DNA of 64,000 nt, taken from positions 1 to 64,000 of the forward strand of contig NZ_LATM01000012.1 in NCBI RefSeq assembly GCF_000972495.1, in the 5' to 3' direction. The notes beneath the pieces are model-generated. The model saw only the letters and a list, made by a program, of their open reading frames with translations, did not search any database and was not told the origin of the DNA. Both the position numbers and the translations under genes were made by a program. This stretch comes from Hymenobacter terrenus (GTDB lineage Bacteria > Bacteroidota > Bacteroidia > Cytophagales > Hymenobacteraceae). Positions 51,009 to 59,419 of the stretch are shown one piece after another. How positions within the stretch are numbered: position 1 is the first letter of the stretch; every line of letters begins with the position of its first letter.

Positions 51009-51512
51009 ATGCTTCGCTCTCTGCTGCTACCTGCTCTGCTCGCGCTGAATTGCCCGGCAATAGCCCAAACTCAATCGCAGCCCAGTGATGCGGCCGTGGT
51101 GCCCAACACGCCGACTGACCACCCAATAATCATTTTCTCTTCCGAGTCTAATACCTCGCTGACCGAACTTGACCGTCATATTGCACCCGCTGTTAGAAAG
51201 GCCCGTACTACGTTGGGCCAAGCAAAAAGACGTTTTCTCACGGGCTTGCCGACGGGCCAGGCACTTTATCTAACCACGCGCATAAAAGACCCCAATGGAC
51301 TGGTAGAGCAAATGTTTGTGCGCGTAGCTCACTGGCGGGGCAAACAAATTGAGGGCACGATTGCTAATCAACTCGACGTCGTGAAAACCTATCAGCAGAA
51401 TCAGACCATCACGTTCCCCGAATCGGCAATGCTGGACTGGACCATCAGTCGCCCCGACGGCTCCGAAGAAGGCAATTACGTAGGCAAACTCCTGGATGCA
51501 GACACCCAGTAA
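51009..51512 (+). CDS. exported DUF2314-like protein, copy 2
   Basis: 167 residues with a signal peptide (MLRSLLLPALLALNCPAIAQ). It is a paralogue of the gene just upstream: AKRRFLTGLPTGQALYLTTR, VRVAHWRGKQIEGTIANQ, FPESAMLDWTISRPDGSEEG and NYVGKLLDADT align position by position. The two share roughly half of their core residues. Tandem duplication of a secreted DUF2314-like domain. No enzyme motif and no partner are evident. Confidence 0.75.
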   Translation: MLRSLLLPALLALNCPAIAQTQSQPSDAAVVPNTPTDHPIIIFSSESNTSLTELDRHIAPAVRKARTTLGQAKRRFLTGLPTGQALYLTTRIKDPNGLVEQMFVRVAHWRGKQIEGTIANQLDVVKTYQQNQTITFPESAMLDWTISRPDGSEEGNYVGKLLDADTQ

Positions 51513-51560
51513 GCGACGCTTTTATTCCTTCGACTTTCCCTCACAATTCCGCTCCCACCC

Positions 51561-52814
51561 ATGAACAGCACCTCCTCCCCCACCACTACTGCCAGCCGCG
51601 CCGAGCAGTTGATGCAACTTGAAGACCAATACGGCGCCCACAACTACCACCCCTTACCCGTGGTGCTGAGCCGCGGCGAAGGCGTACACCTCTGGGATGT
51701 GGATGGTAAGCATTACTACGATTTCCTATCTGCCTACTCGGCGGTGAACCAGGGACATTGCCACCCGCGCATTATCGGGGCGCTGACCAAACAGGCGCAG
51801 CAACTCACCCTTACCTCTCGGGCTTTTTTTAATGACCAACTGGGCGCCGCCGAAAAGCAGCTGTGCGAACTGTTTGGCTACGACAAAGCGCTACTGATGA
51901 ATTCGGGCGCCGAGGCGGTAGAAACGGCCCTGAAACTGGCCCGTAAGTGGGGCTATCAGGAGAAAGGCATTGCCCCCAATATGGCCCGCATCATCGTGGC
52001 GGAGCACAATTTTCATGGGCGTACTACCGGTATTATTTCCTTCAGCACCGATGGCGACAGCATTACTGGTTTTGGCCCCTATATGCCGGGCTACCAAGTG
52101 GTGCCTTATGATGACTTGGAGGCGCTGGAAGAAGCCGTAAAGGAGACACACGTGTGCGCATTTATGGTTGAGCCTATTCAGGGCGAAGCTGGGGTGATGG
52201 TGCCCTCCGCAGGGTATTTGGCCCAGGCGGCGGCAATTTGCAAAGCGCACAACGTGCTATTTATTGCCGATGAGATTCAGACCGGGCTGGGCCGCACCGG
52301 GCGCCTGCTGGCCTGCGACTACGAGGAGGTGCATGCCGATATTCTGATTCTAGGCAAGGCTTTGAGCGGGGGCGTACTCCCGGTGTCGACCGTGCTGGCC
52401 GATGATGTGATTATGCTCACCATTCAGCCGGGGCAACACGGCTCCACCTTTGGCGGCAACCCGCTGGCATGCGCAGTGCTGCGCGCCTCGCTGGACGTAC
52501 TCCTTGAGGAAAAACTAATCGAAAACGCGGCGGCGCTGGGCGAAATCTTCCGCGAGCGGATGCGCCGGGTGCAAGCCAAACGTCCGGAAGTGGTGGAACT
52601 GGTGCGCGGCAAGGGCTTGCTAAACGCCGTGGTGATTGTACCCACCGAGGACGGTCGTACCGCCTGGGATGTATGCGTAACCCTGATGGAGCGCGGCGTA
52701 CTGGCCAAGCCCACGCACGGCGACATCATTCGCTTCGCTCCGCCCCTGGTAATTACTGAGGAACAACTGCACGCAGCCTGCGACGTAATTGAGGAGGTAA
52801 TACTAGCTTTTTAA
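51561..52814 (+). CDS. rocD: ornithine aminotransferase
   Basis: 417 residues. PLP enzyme that converts ornithine and 2-oxoglutarate to glutamate-5-semialdehyde and glutamate. The PLP lysine is K266 (LGKALSGG), the phosphate and ring contacts are GAEAVETALKLARKW (residues 116-130) and D237-E-I-Q240, and Glu204 (VEPIQGEAGV) and Arg segments follow. The N-terminus (EDQYGAHNYHPLPVVLSRGE) is the OAT signature rather than acetylornithine aminotransferase. Likely in arginine catabolism or proline formation. A highly structured element follows its stop. Confidence 0.92.
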   Translation: MNSTSSPTTTASRAEQLMQLEDQYGAHNYHPLPVVLSRGEGVHLWDVDGKHYYDFLSAYSAVNQGHCHPRIIGALTKQAQQLTLTSRAFFNDQLGAAEKQLCELFGYDKALLMNSGAEAVETALKLARKWGYQEKGIAPNMARIIVAEHNFHGRTTGIISFSTDGDSITGFGPYMPGYQVVPYDDLEALEEAVKETHVCAFMVEPIQGEAGVMVPSAGYLAQAAAICKAHNVLFIADEIQTGLGRTGRLLACDYEEVHADILILGKALSGGVLPVSTVLADDVIMLTIQPGQHGSTFGGNPLACAVLRASLDVLLEEKLIENAAALGEIFRERMRRVQAKRPEVVELVRGKGLLNAVVIVPTEDGRTAWDVCVTLMERGVLAKPTHGDIIRFAPPLVITEEQLHAACDVIEEVILAF

Positions 52815-52824
52815 GGCCCTCTTT

Positions 52825-52905
52825 ACAGGATTCGGGGAGGAGAAGCGTTTCACGGAAGACATCAGACTTGGCTCCGTGCATCCTACTCCCCTCCCCGAAT
52901 CCTGT
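52825..52905. repeat. 81-base structured inverted repeat after rocD
   Basis: Outer arms acaggattcggggagg (52825-52840) and cctccccgaatcctgt (52890-52905) pair perfectly over 16 bases. Inside, CACGGA and TCCGTG form a second stem. The first arm begins 10 bases past the rocD stop. The cloverleaf-like fold without U-run suggests a processed RNA, a mobile repeat or a terminator. Confidence 0.7.
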
Positions 52906-52965
52906 GCGAAAGACGTATGGCCTTCCTGGCTCGCAATTTCTTCGCTCCACTTTTAACGTTTTTCT

Positions 52966-53484
52966 ATGCGGTTTTCTGTGTGCTCCTGCTTGATTCAACT
53001 CGGGACGCTGGTAGCGCTTTTTCTTGGCTTGAATACGGGTTGTCAGAGCACTCGGGCCAACTTTTCGTTTCAGCCCGCGCCTCAACAGGTGGCACCGATA
53101 GCAACGACAGTGGCCACAGCGACCGCAGCAATATGTACTCAGACCACAGCCGTGGCTACTGCCGCACCACGCGCACTCCGGGCGCGGGGCCGTGCTCAGC
53201 AGCGGGCGCTGCGGCGCATCTTAACGCCGCAAGTAGCTGATGCCGCTACTGCTACGCGTCCGGTAGCACGGCCGGCTTCAGTCCATCGACGGCACTTTCT
53301 GGCGCGGCACGAGGCGACGGCTGAGGCAGGGTTGGGGACAACGGTTTTCGGGCTGTTGGGCCTGATTGCGCTGCCAGTGGGTCTGATTGGACTGGCATTC
53401 GGTGGCGGGTTGGTGTGGGGGGTTATTGCGGCGGCGGGCGGACTGGCGGTGCTGGCGGCTTACCTTGACCCATTTGGGGGGTAA
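52966..53484 (+). CDS. lipoprotein with C-terminal membrane segment
   Basis: 172 residues. A signal peptide with a lipobox-like LNTGC (Cys26) is followed by a low-complexity Ala/Thr/Arg region (TTVATATAAICTQTTAVATA) and then hydrophobic spans (VFGLLGLIALPVGLIGLAFG, VWGVIAAAGGLAVLAAYL). It resembles the variable, low-complexity exported proteins common in Hymenobacter. No family assigned. Codon use is like the neighbours. Confidence 0.6.
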   Translation: MRFSVCSCLIQLGTLVALFLGLNTGCQSTRANFSFQPAPQQVAPIATTVATATAAICTQTTAVATAAPRALRARGRAQQRALRRILTPQVADAATATRPVARPASVHRRHFLARHEATAEAGLGTTVFGLLGLIALPVGLIGLAFGGGLVWGVIAAAGGLAVLAAYLDPFGG

Positions 53485-53506
53485 TACAAGGTTTGGACGA
53501 ACTTTG
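53473..53506 (+). promoter_or_regulatory. promoter candidate for hemB
   Basis: TTTG (53473-53476), 22 bases, GAACTTTG (53499-53506), one mismatch to the -7 consensus. It overlaps the end of the preceding gene. Confidence 0.4.
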
Positions 53507-53582
53507 CAGTATTATTTCGCTTTGTCAGGAAGCGTTAGTTTTTCCACTTTTCATGCCCCAAACCATTGGTTAGGGCTCGCCC

Positions 53583-54569
53583 ATGCTCCCTACTCACCGC
53601 CCCCGCCGCAACCGTAAGTCCGAAGTTATCCGCGATATGGTGCAGGAAACCCGCCTCACCACTCACGATTTTATTTTTCCCTTGTTCCTGATTGAAGGGC
53701 AGAATCAGACGCTAGAAGTGAAGTCCATGCCCGGCATCCACCGCTTCACGGCTGATAGAATCATCGATGAAATTGGTCAGTGCGTGGAATTGGGCGTGAA
53801 AGCCTTCGCGCCGTTTCCGAGCATCAACGACTCACTGAAGGACCGGCTGGCCCGTGAATCGGCCAATCCCGAAGGCCTGTACTTGAAAACTGTGGCCGAT
53901 ATCAAGCGGCAGTTTCCCGACGTTGTCCTCATGACCGATGTAGCGATGGACCCCTACAGCAGCGATGGCCACGATGGCGTAGTAGATGCCGACTCCGGCG
54001 AAATTCTCAACGATGCCACCCTCGAAGTGCTCGGCCAAATGGCCCTGGCGCAGGCCCGCGCCGGTGCCGACATCATCGGCCCTAGCGACATGATGGATGG
54101 CCGCGTGGCCTGGATTCGCCGGGTGCTCGACGAAAATGCCTTCCAGCATGTGAGTATCATGAGCTACACGGCTAAGTACGCCTCGGCCTTCTACGGTCCC
54201 TTCCGCGATGCGCTGGACTCGGCCCCGAAAAAAGGCGACAAGAAAAGCTACCAGATGAACCCGGCTAACAAACGTGAGGCCCTGCGAGAACTTGCCCTCG
54301 ACGAAGCCGAAGGGGCCGATATGGTGATGGTAAAACCCGCCCTCAGCTACCTGGACGTGATTCATGTGGTGAAGGAGAAAACGCATCTGCCCGTGACGGC
54401 CTACAACGTGAGCGGCGAGTACGCCATGGTGAAAGCCGCCGCCCAAAACGGCTGGCTCGATGGCGAGCGCACCATGCTGGAGGTACTCACCAGCATCAAG
54501 CGCGCCGGGGCTGATGCCATCCTGACGTACTTTGCTAAAGAGGCCGCCCAAGTGCTCCGGCGCGGCTAA
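53583..54569 (+). CDS. hemB: delta-aminolevulinic acid dehydratase (porphobilinogen synthase)
   Basis: 328 residues. Condenses two 5-aminolevulinates to porphobilinogen in heme synthesis. The two Schiff-base lysines are K198 (SYTAKYASAFYGPFRDA) and K251 (MVKPALSYLDV). The metal-site loop reads DVAMDPYSSDGHDG (119-132), with Asp and Ser/Gly where zinc enzymes have three Cys; this is the magnesium/potassium-dependent type. Length is normal. Gene stands alone. Confidence 0.95.
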   Translation: MLPTHRPRRNRKSEVIRDMVQETRLTTHDFIFPLFLIEGQNQTLEVKSMPGIHRFTADRIIDEIGQCVELGVKAFAPFPSINDSLKDRLARESANPEGLYLKTVADIKRQFPDVVLMTDVAMDPYSSDGHDGVVDADSGEILNDATLEVLGQMALAQARAGADIIGPSDMMDGRVAWIRRVLDENAFQHVSIMSYTAKYASAFYGPFRDALDSAPKKGDKKSYQMNPANKREALRELALDEAEGADMVMVKPALSYLDVIHVVKEKTHLPVTAYNVSGEYAMVKAAAQNGWLDGERTMLEVLTSIKRAGADAILTYFAKEAAQVLRRG

Positions 54570-55289
54570 AGCTTATGTTTGTTTTGCTTAATCATGGCGT
54601 GGTCAATCCTGGCCTTACTGCTGTGCCGCAACGCCAACGAGAAGGCGCTTGTCTCAACTCGGCACGCGGTCAGGTCACTCTCCATATTACAAGCAGAGGC
54701 TGACGAGAACGTGCGATTAGAACGTGCACGACGCCGTAGCGCGCCGCGTAGCCGGCACCACGCCACGGCCGGCTGGAACCAAGTGTGCTTGGCTTTGGAC
54801 AGTTATCTGCCGTATCTATACCGTAACGGTGTACCAGATGCCGAGTAAAGCGTACGGCGCTTAGTGGTAGAAAAATAATATCACCGGCTACCGCCTACAT
54901 CCAACCAAAAGGGCTGCCTCACGAGGGCAGCCCTTTTGCGTGATACACCAATAGATCAATGCTAGTCAAACGTTTTATATTGAATGCAAATCACTGACGT
55001 CACGCTTTGGAGGACAGCGCTCTAACAAAGAACATACTACTGCAAAATGAGTAACTTACGCTCCGCAGCTGATAAGAATGCATGTTGCTGATTCTTGCTG
55101 AAAAGCGCACTTTGCCCAGCAAGGCGTGCTTTGCCTATCAAGTAAGCATTTTTACTAATTTAATTGGCAAATTATTTCTCTAATCCTAGTCTATTTAGTA
55201 TTTATTACGTAGTATTGCACAGGCATTTCTTCAATCAGCCTCGCTATTCGTTAGTAAAACAATATCAGCAAATCATTTTAGCAAGAACC
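54570..55289. other. gene-poor stretch before the small His-rich gene
   Basis: About 720 bases. A frame at 54579-54848 gives an Arg-rich product without family look, and the minus strand gives another; I treat both as chance. The terminator at 54907-54937 and AT-rich DNA after it are the only clear signals. A weak -7 candidate (TAGTATTG, about 55206-55213) may serve the following gene. Confidence 0.45.
54907..54937 (+). terminator. intrinsic terminator
   Basis: Stem aaaagggctgcc (54907-54918) with ggcagccctttt (54926-54937), loop 7. T-run on the plus strand. The nearest upstream plus-strand gene is hemB, 340 bases away. Confidence 0.8.
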
Positions 55290-55604
55290 ATGATTGCAGT
55301 CAACTCCCTGTATCGCCACGGCGATGTACTTATTGCGCGCACTGCGGCATTACCGACCGGCTCTATCCCGCGGGTGGGGTTGGTGCTGGCGCATGGCGAA
55401 CACACCGGGCACAGCCACCGCATCCGGGAAATCGGGGCTGCCAGCTTGTACGTCTATGGCAAAGATCTTTACCTCGTGGTTTCGGCTCCGGCAGCGACGG
55501 TGGTGCACGAAGAACATCGGCCAATTGAGCTACCAGCGGGCGTATACCGGGTTTGGCAACAGCGTGAGTATACGCCCTCGGCTATTCGGACGGTAGTAGA
55601 CTAG
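55290..55604 (+). CDS. small conserved His-rich protein, partner of the DUF6745-like gene
   Basis: 104 residues from the ATG at 55290; the longer ORF upstream is AT-rich noise. Motifs: YRHGDVLIAR, then LAHGEHTGHSH (His 35, 38, 41, 43), then HEEHRPIELPAGVYRVWQQR (His 73 and 76) and EYTPSAIRTV. I recall short proteins of this pattern (GExTGHxH plus HEEHxPIxLPxGxYxVxxQREY) from several bacterial phyla beside DUF6745 genes. The clustered His suggest metal binding on a small beta-barrel, as inference. It starts a module with the next gene, 6 bases apart. Confidence 0.8.
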   Translation: MIAVNSLYRHGDVLIARTAALPTGSIPRVGLVLAHGEHTGHSHRIREIGAASLYVYGKDLYLVVSAPAATVVHEEHRPIELPAGVYRVWQQREYTPSAIRTVVD

Positions 55605-55610
55605 CTACTC

Positions 55611-56564
55611 ATGTTTAGCATCAATGCCCGCGGCCGGCAATTGCGTCGACCCACTATTGGGGCCTCACAAGCGGCAGAGCCCGCTGCTGCCTTTAGCACC
55701 AGCCCAATCAGCCCGAATACGGCAGTTCATTCTCACACTCCGCAGAATAGGCCAGTGCGGACCACGCCCGAGGCTGCCCGGTCCCTGCTACTTTCCGGCC
55801 GGATGCCCGACGAGGTGATTGTGAGCGGCGCGTTATGCCTGAATGGAGAATCCCGGCTGCGCGAATTGCCCCGGCTTTTGGAATGCACGCATCTGGAAGT
55901 GAATGACTGCCCCAATCTGGAGTTGCTGCCCGAGCGCTTGCGCGCCACTAGCGTGCAGGCTGCCCGAACTGGCATTCGGGAGCTAACGGGTGATTGGCTG
56001 GTGCGGGAACATCTGAACCTGAGCGGTAACCGGGAATTGCGTCGGCTGCCCGAGCGCCTGACCGCCCGCTCACTAGACGTGGCCAATTGCCCACAACTGA
56101 CGCGACTCCCTGCTACACTGCACCTCACTCACTGGGTAGAAGTGGCTGGCAGTGGCTTGACTGACCTACCCACAGGCTTACGGGTAAATATCCACTGGCA
56201 GGGCACGGCCGTGGACGAGCGCACAGCATTCCGCCCCGAAGACCTGAAAGCGGTGGAAATTTTGAATGTGCGCAACGTGACGCGGCGGCGCGTACTGCTC
56301 GAGCGGTTCGGCCTCGACCGGTTCGTGCGGGAAGTAGGCGGGCTGATTATTGACCGAGACCGCGACGCGGGTGGTGAGCGGCAGCTGCTGAGCATTCCGC
56401 TCGAAGGCGATGAGCCTGTGGTAGCCTTGCGCGTTATCTGCCCCTCGACGGCGCACACCTACGTGCTGCGGGTACCGCCGCACCTGCGCACTTGCCGCCG
56501 TGCGGCGGCATGGCTGGCTGGCTTTGATAATGAGCACGACTATCGGCCCATCATTGAAACGTAG
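55611..56564 (+). CDS. leucine-rich-repeat protein with DUF6745-like C-terminus
   Basis: 317 residues. After a disordered N-terminus (about 1-65) come irregular leucine-rich repeats (75-195): SRLRELPRLLECTHLEVNDC, PNLELLPERLRATS, HLNLSGNRELRRLPERL, PQLTRLPATL, GLTDLPTGL, of the bacterial LPxxLxxLxVxxN kind. The C-terminal domain (about 208-317) reads LKAVEILNVRNVTRRRVLLE, IDRDRDAGGERQLLSIP, CPSTAHTYVLRVPP and AAAWLAGFDNEHDYRPIIET, which matches my memory of DUF6745. No signal peptide. It starts 6 bases after the small His-rich gene, so the two are surely co-translated. Confidence 0.78.
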   Translation: MFSINARGRQLRRPTIGASQAAEPAAAFSTSPISPNTAVHSHTPQNRPVRTTPEAARSLLLSGRMPDEVIVSGALCLNGESRLRELPRLLECTHLEVNDCPNLELLPERLRATSVQAARTGIRELTGDWLVREHLNLSGNRELRRLPERLTARSLDVANCPQLTRLPATLHLTHWVEVAGSGLTDLPTGLRVNIHWQGTAVDERTAFRPEDLKAVEILNVRNVTRRRVLLERFGLDRFVREVGGLIIDRDRDAGGERQLLSIPLEGDEPVVALRVICPSTAHTYVLRVPPHLRTCRRAAAWLAGFDNEHDYRPIIET

Positions 56565-56749
56565 CATGAGGCCGGGCAGGCTGGACCATTTGGGTGCGTC
56601 CTGGGCGGACTGCATAAGGCCACACTATTGCCTGCATGACTACTGACGTATAGCTGTTTTAATTTCTTTGACTACTTTTCGTGCTCTTAATCCTGGCGCG
56701 AAAGCGAGACCTCTTTGTCGCTCCATTTTCACCTTTCACCTCCCTTCTT

Positions 56750-58594
56750 ATGCAAATCACGCAGCAGCCCACCAACCCGGTGCTTCTCGAAAACATGGCG
56801 GACACGACTAGTCTACTATTAAATTTTCGTGAAGAAGTCCTCAACCCGCAGCGACGCCCGCTGAACGTGGCCCTCGTTATTGACCGCAGCGGCAGCATGG
56901 CCGGGGCACCGCTCCGCTACGCCCTGCAAGCGGCGGCTGATTTTGTGGACCGTCTCACGGCCGAGGACCGGCTGAGCATTGTGGTGTATGACGATGTGGT
57001 GGGCACGCTGCTGGATGCCCAGCTCGTGACCGATAAGGCGAGCATCAAGCACATATTGCAGGGCGTGCGAGCCGGGGGCCTCACCAACCTGAGCGGTGGC
57101 TGGCTACAGGGCTGCGAGTTGGTGGCCAAGCATAAGACGGATCAGCACGTCAACCGCGTGGTGCTACTCACCGATGGGCAGGCCAACCACGGCATCACCA
57201 ACTCCGCGGTGCTGATTAATACGGCCGGCAAAAAGGCGGAGGAAGGTATTACCACCTCTACGCTGGGTTTCGGCAGCCATTTTGAGGAAGACCTGTTGAT
57301 TGGCATGGCACGGGCGGCGGGTGGCAACTTCTACTTTATTCAGTCTTTGGACGATGCGGCCGACGTGTTCGGCATTGAGCTAGATAGCCTCAAAGCCATC
57401 GCAGCCCAGAATCTGACCGTGACACTCACGCCCGTTGGGCCGACGGAAATAACCGACGTGCTTAGCCTGGCGCGGCAAGAGCCGCAGGCCGATGGCCGCA
57501 TGGTACTGCACCTAGGCGACGTGCACGAGAACGAGGACAAGCTGCTCGGCCTACAGCTACGGCTGCCAGCCCTGCCCACCGGCCCCCACCAACTGCTACA
57601 CATCGCATACCGGGCTGATGCCATTCGCAACGGCCGCATCGAAGCCATTGTGGGTGAGCATACCGTGCAGGTAACAGCTGGCGGCATTCAGGCCGTAGCA
57701 GCGGCTACTGACGGCGTCACGCTGGATTTGGCCCGACTGCGCATTGCCCGCGACAAGGAGCGCGCCGTGGATTTGGCCGATGCCGGCAAGCATCAGGAAG
57801 CCGAAACTCTACTGCGCCAGCTGGTGGCCGAGCTAACGGCCAGAGGTCTGCATGAGCATTTCGAGATTGCCGAAGAAATCGACCAGGTCAACCACTACGC
57901 CCAGCGGATTGCGAGCCGGCACCTCGACAACGAAAGCCGGAAAGAGCTGCGTGACCAAGCCTTCCAGGGCCGCCGCGCCCGCGTTGATTTGGCGGGCCGG
58001 GGCGTGAGCGTGGACCAGGCGGCGCACGCCCTACCCGTGGTAACTGAGGCCGGCGCCGGCGTAGAGCTGGTTTGCTTCCGCGAGGGGGGCAAGCTGCGCG
58101 TGCGGGTGGTATCGCCGGGTTACGACGACTTGAACATCCAGTTTCCGCGGGCCATTCGGGCGGAGGGTGCGCACTACATCGTGGACGAGTTGGAACGCAG
58201 CCTTGATGGTACGTTTTACCGGGCCAAGGGCACCATCACCCGCCTTGTGCGACCGGGCGAAACCGACCCTCTGGCTGGCGGCCACCACGGCGGCTCCCGC
58301 AGCCGCACCAGCAGCGCCAGCAGTTCACGGCCAGCCCGCACTCCCACCACCTTGGCCGATTTGGAGGAAACCGACACCATTGGCTCGGGCATTCTGATTC
58401 AGTGCGTGAAGGACGGTAGCAAGCTGCGAGCCCGGGTGGTGAGCGACGGCTACGACCCCAATTGGAACATGCGCTTCCCGCGCGGCATCCGGGAGGAAAG
58501 CATTTTGTTCGTGGTCGACCAAGTGAACACCGCGCCCGATGGCAAGTCCTACATTGCCAGCGGCGACATCAAGCGTTTCGTACAAACTACATAA
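56750..58594 (+). CDS. VWA-domain protein with duplicated C-terminal domain
   Basis: 614 residues from MQITQQPTNPVLLENMADTT; the ORF opens 23 codons earlier but this ATG fits the fold better. VWA domain at about 38-215 with an intact MIDAS: D45-R-S47-G-S49, T112 (GGLTNLSGG) and D142 (LTDGQAN). A beta-rich middle and helical RLRIARDKERAVDLADAGKH segment follow. The end has two copies of a roughly 65-residue unit: GGKLRVRVVSPGYDDLNIQF (about 434-500) and DGSKLRARVVSDGYDPNWNM (about 545-614), each with FPRxIRxE and YxAxGxIxRxV, joined by a His/Ser/Arg/Thr-rich linker. It follows the LRR gene by 185 bases. Confidence 0.85.
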   Translation: MQITQQPTNPVLLENMADTTSLLLNFREEVLNPQRRPLNVALVIDRSGSMAGAPLRYALQAAADFVDRLTAEDRLSIVVYDDVVGTLLDAQLVTDKASIKHILQGVRAGGLTNLSGGWLQGCELVAKHKTDQHVNRVVLLTDGQANHGITNSAVLINTAGKKAEEGITTSTLGFGSHFEEDLLIGMARAAGGNFYFIQSLDDAADVFGIELDSLKAIAAQNLTVTLTPVGPTEITDVLSLARQEPQADGRMVLHLGDVHENEDKLLGLQLRLPALPTGPHQLLHIAYRADAIRNGRIEAIVGEHTVQVTAGGIQAVAAATDGVTLDLARLRIARDKERAVDLADAGKHQEAETLLRQLVAELTARGLHEHFEIAEEIDQVNHYAQRIASRHLDNESRKELRDQAFQGRRARVDLAGRGVSVDQAAHALPVVTEAGAGVELVCFREGGKLRVRVVSPGYDDLNIQFPRAIRAEGAHYIVDELERSLDGTFYRAKGTITRLVRPGETDPLAGGHHGGSRSRTSSASSSRPARTPTTLADLEETDTIGSGILIQCVKDGSKLRARVVSDGYDPNWNMRFPRGIREESILFVVDQVNTAPDGKSYIASGDIKRFVQTT

Positions 58595-58620
58595 GGAGCT
58601 TACAGCAATTATATTGCGCA

Positions 58621-58661
58621 AACAACCCGGACAGCCTGGTTTTCAGGCTGTCCGGGTTGTT
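58621..58661 (+). terminator. perfect 18-base terminator after the VWA gene
   Basis: Arms 58621-58638 and 58644-58661 pair perfectly over 18 bases with a 5-base loop (gtttt), and TTTATT follows. It ends the three-gene cassette 26 bases past the VWA stop. Confidence 0.85.
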
Positions 58662-58702
58662 TATTCATGACACGGTGCCGGATTTCGAGAAGGCACTGCT
58701 AA

Positions 58703-59407
58703 TCAATGACTTTCGGAGACAGGATTGGCATTGGGGTAGCCAGCGGATTTTTGTGCAAAGCCAAAATCGGCGTTCAGTAACCGCTGTAGGTGCTGGGCCA
58801 TCCGAGCGGGGTCCAGTGGCTCATGGCTTTCGGTTAGTCCCTGGGCGTATACAATACGTTGACTTTGTTTGTCGTATACCAACGCATAAATTGTTGTACT
58901 AGCCTTTCTCGGGTTGTCATTTGCCACACTGGCACGCAAATAGTTATCATTAGTGCGGGTAAATCCCGTACACAAAGACAGGAAGACATATCTGCGTTCT
59001 TGTTGCTGAGTGAGTTGGTCAAGCAAAGGAAATCGCAACGAGTCAGTTGTTTTTTTCAGCACCAGCTGTCGCACAGCGATGCTAGCTTCACGCAGCACCG
59101 CTTGTCGTTGTAATGAATCAATCACTACCTCATTGGTCAGATGCAACGCATCGCGATGTGTCATCAGGGCTTCCTTCATTACCCGCGAAACCATTGCCGA
59201 CAGAAATCTATCAGAACGAAGCCGTGCGCGGTCGCCGACAATGAGGGCTACGGTGCTCAAGGGCGTAGTATAAGCCAACTCCACTGACGTAGTCGAACTA
59301 AAAGCAGGGCTTCTATAATCCAATCCGCGTGAACCGGCACAAGAAGATAACATCAATATAATTAACAGATAAACCCAGCTTTTGCTGCTGTACTTATTAT
59401 AAATCAT
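58703..59407 (-). CDS. lipoprotein of unknown function
   Basis: 234 residues. The N-terminal signal WVYLLIILMLSSC has a lipobox (LSSC) with Cys23. The body is soluble and helical: LSTVALIVGDRARLRSDRFL, SAMVSRVMKEALMTHRDAL, VVIDSLQRQAVLREASIAV, RYVFLSLCTGFTRTNDNYLR. No family recognised. AT-richer than its neighbours. It lies between the convergent VWA terminator and the APC permease gene, 12 bases downstream of the latter, possibly in one message with it. Confidence 0.65.
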   Translation of the reverse strand: MIYNKYSSKSWVYLLIILMLSSCAGSRGLDYRSPAFSSTTSVELAYTTPLSTVALIVGDRARLRSDRFLSAMVSRVMKEALMTHRDALHLTNEVVIDSLQRQAVLREASIAVRQLVLKKTTDSLRFPLLDQLTQQQERRYVFLSLCTGFTRTNDNYLRASVANDNPRKASTTIYALVYDKQSQRIVYAQGLTESHEPLDPARMAQHLQRLLNADFGFAQKSAGYPNANPVSESH

Positions 59408-59419
59408 AAGCTATTTTTA

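Noticed and set aside
54579..54848. 89-residue Arg-rich frame after hemB
   Set aside because: No motif, unusual composition, competing frame on the other strand and no clear ribosome site.
55164..55289. Upstream extension of the small His-rich gene
   Set aside because: AT-rich, noise-like residues; the conserved part starts at the ATG at 55290.
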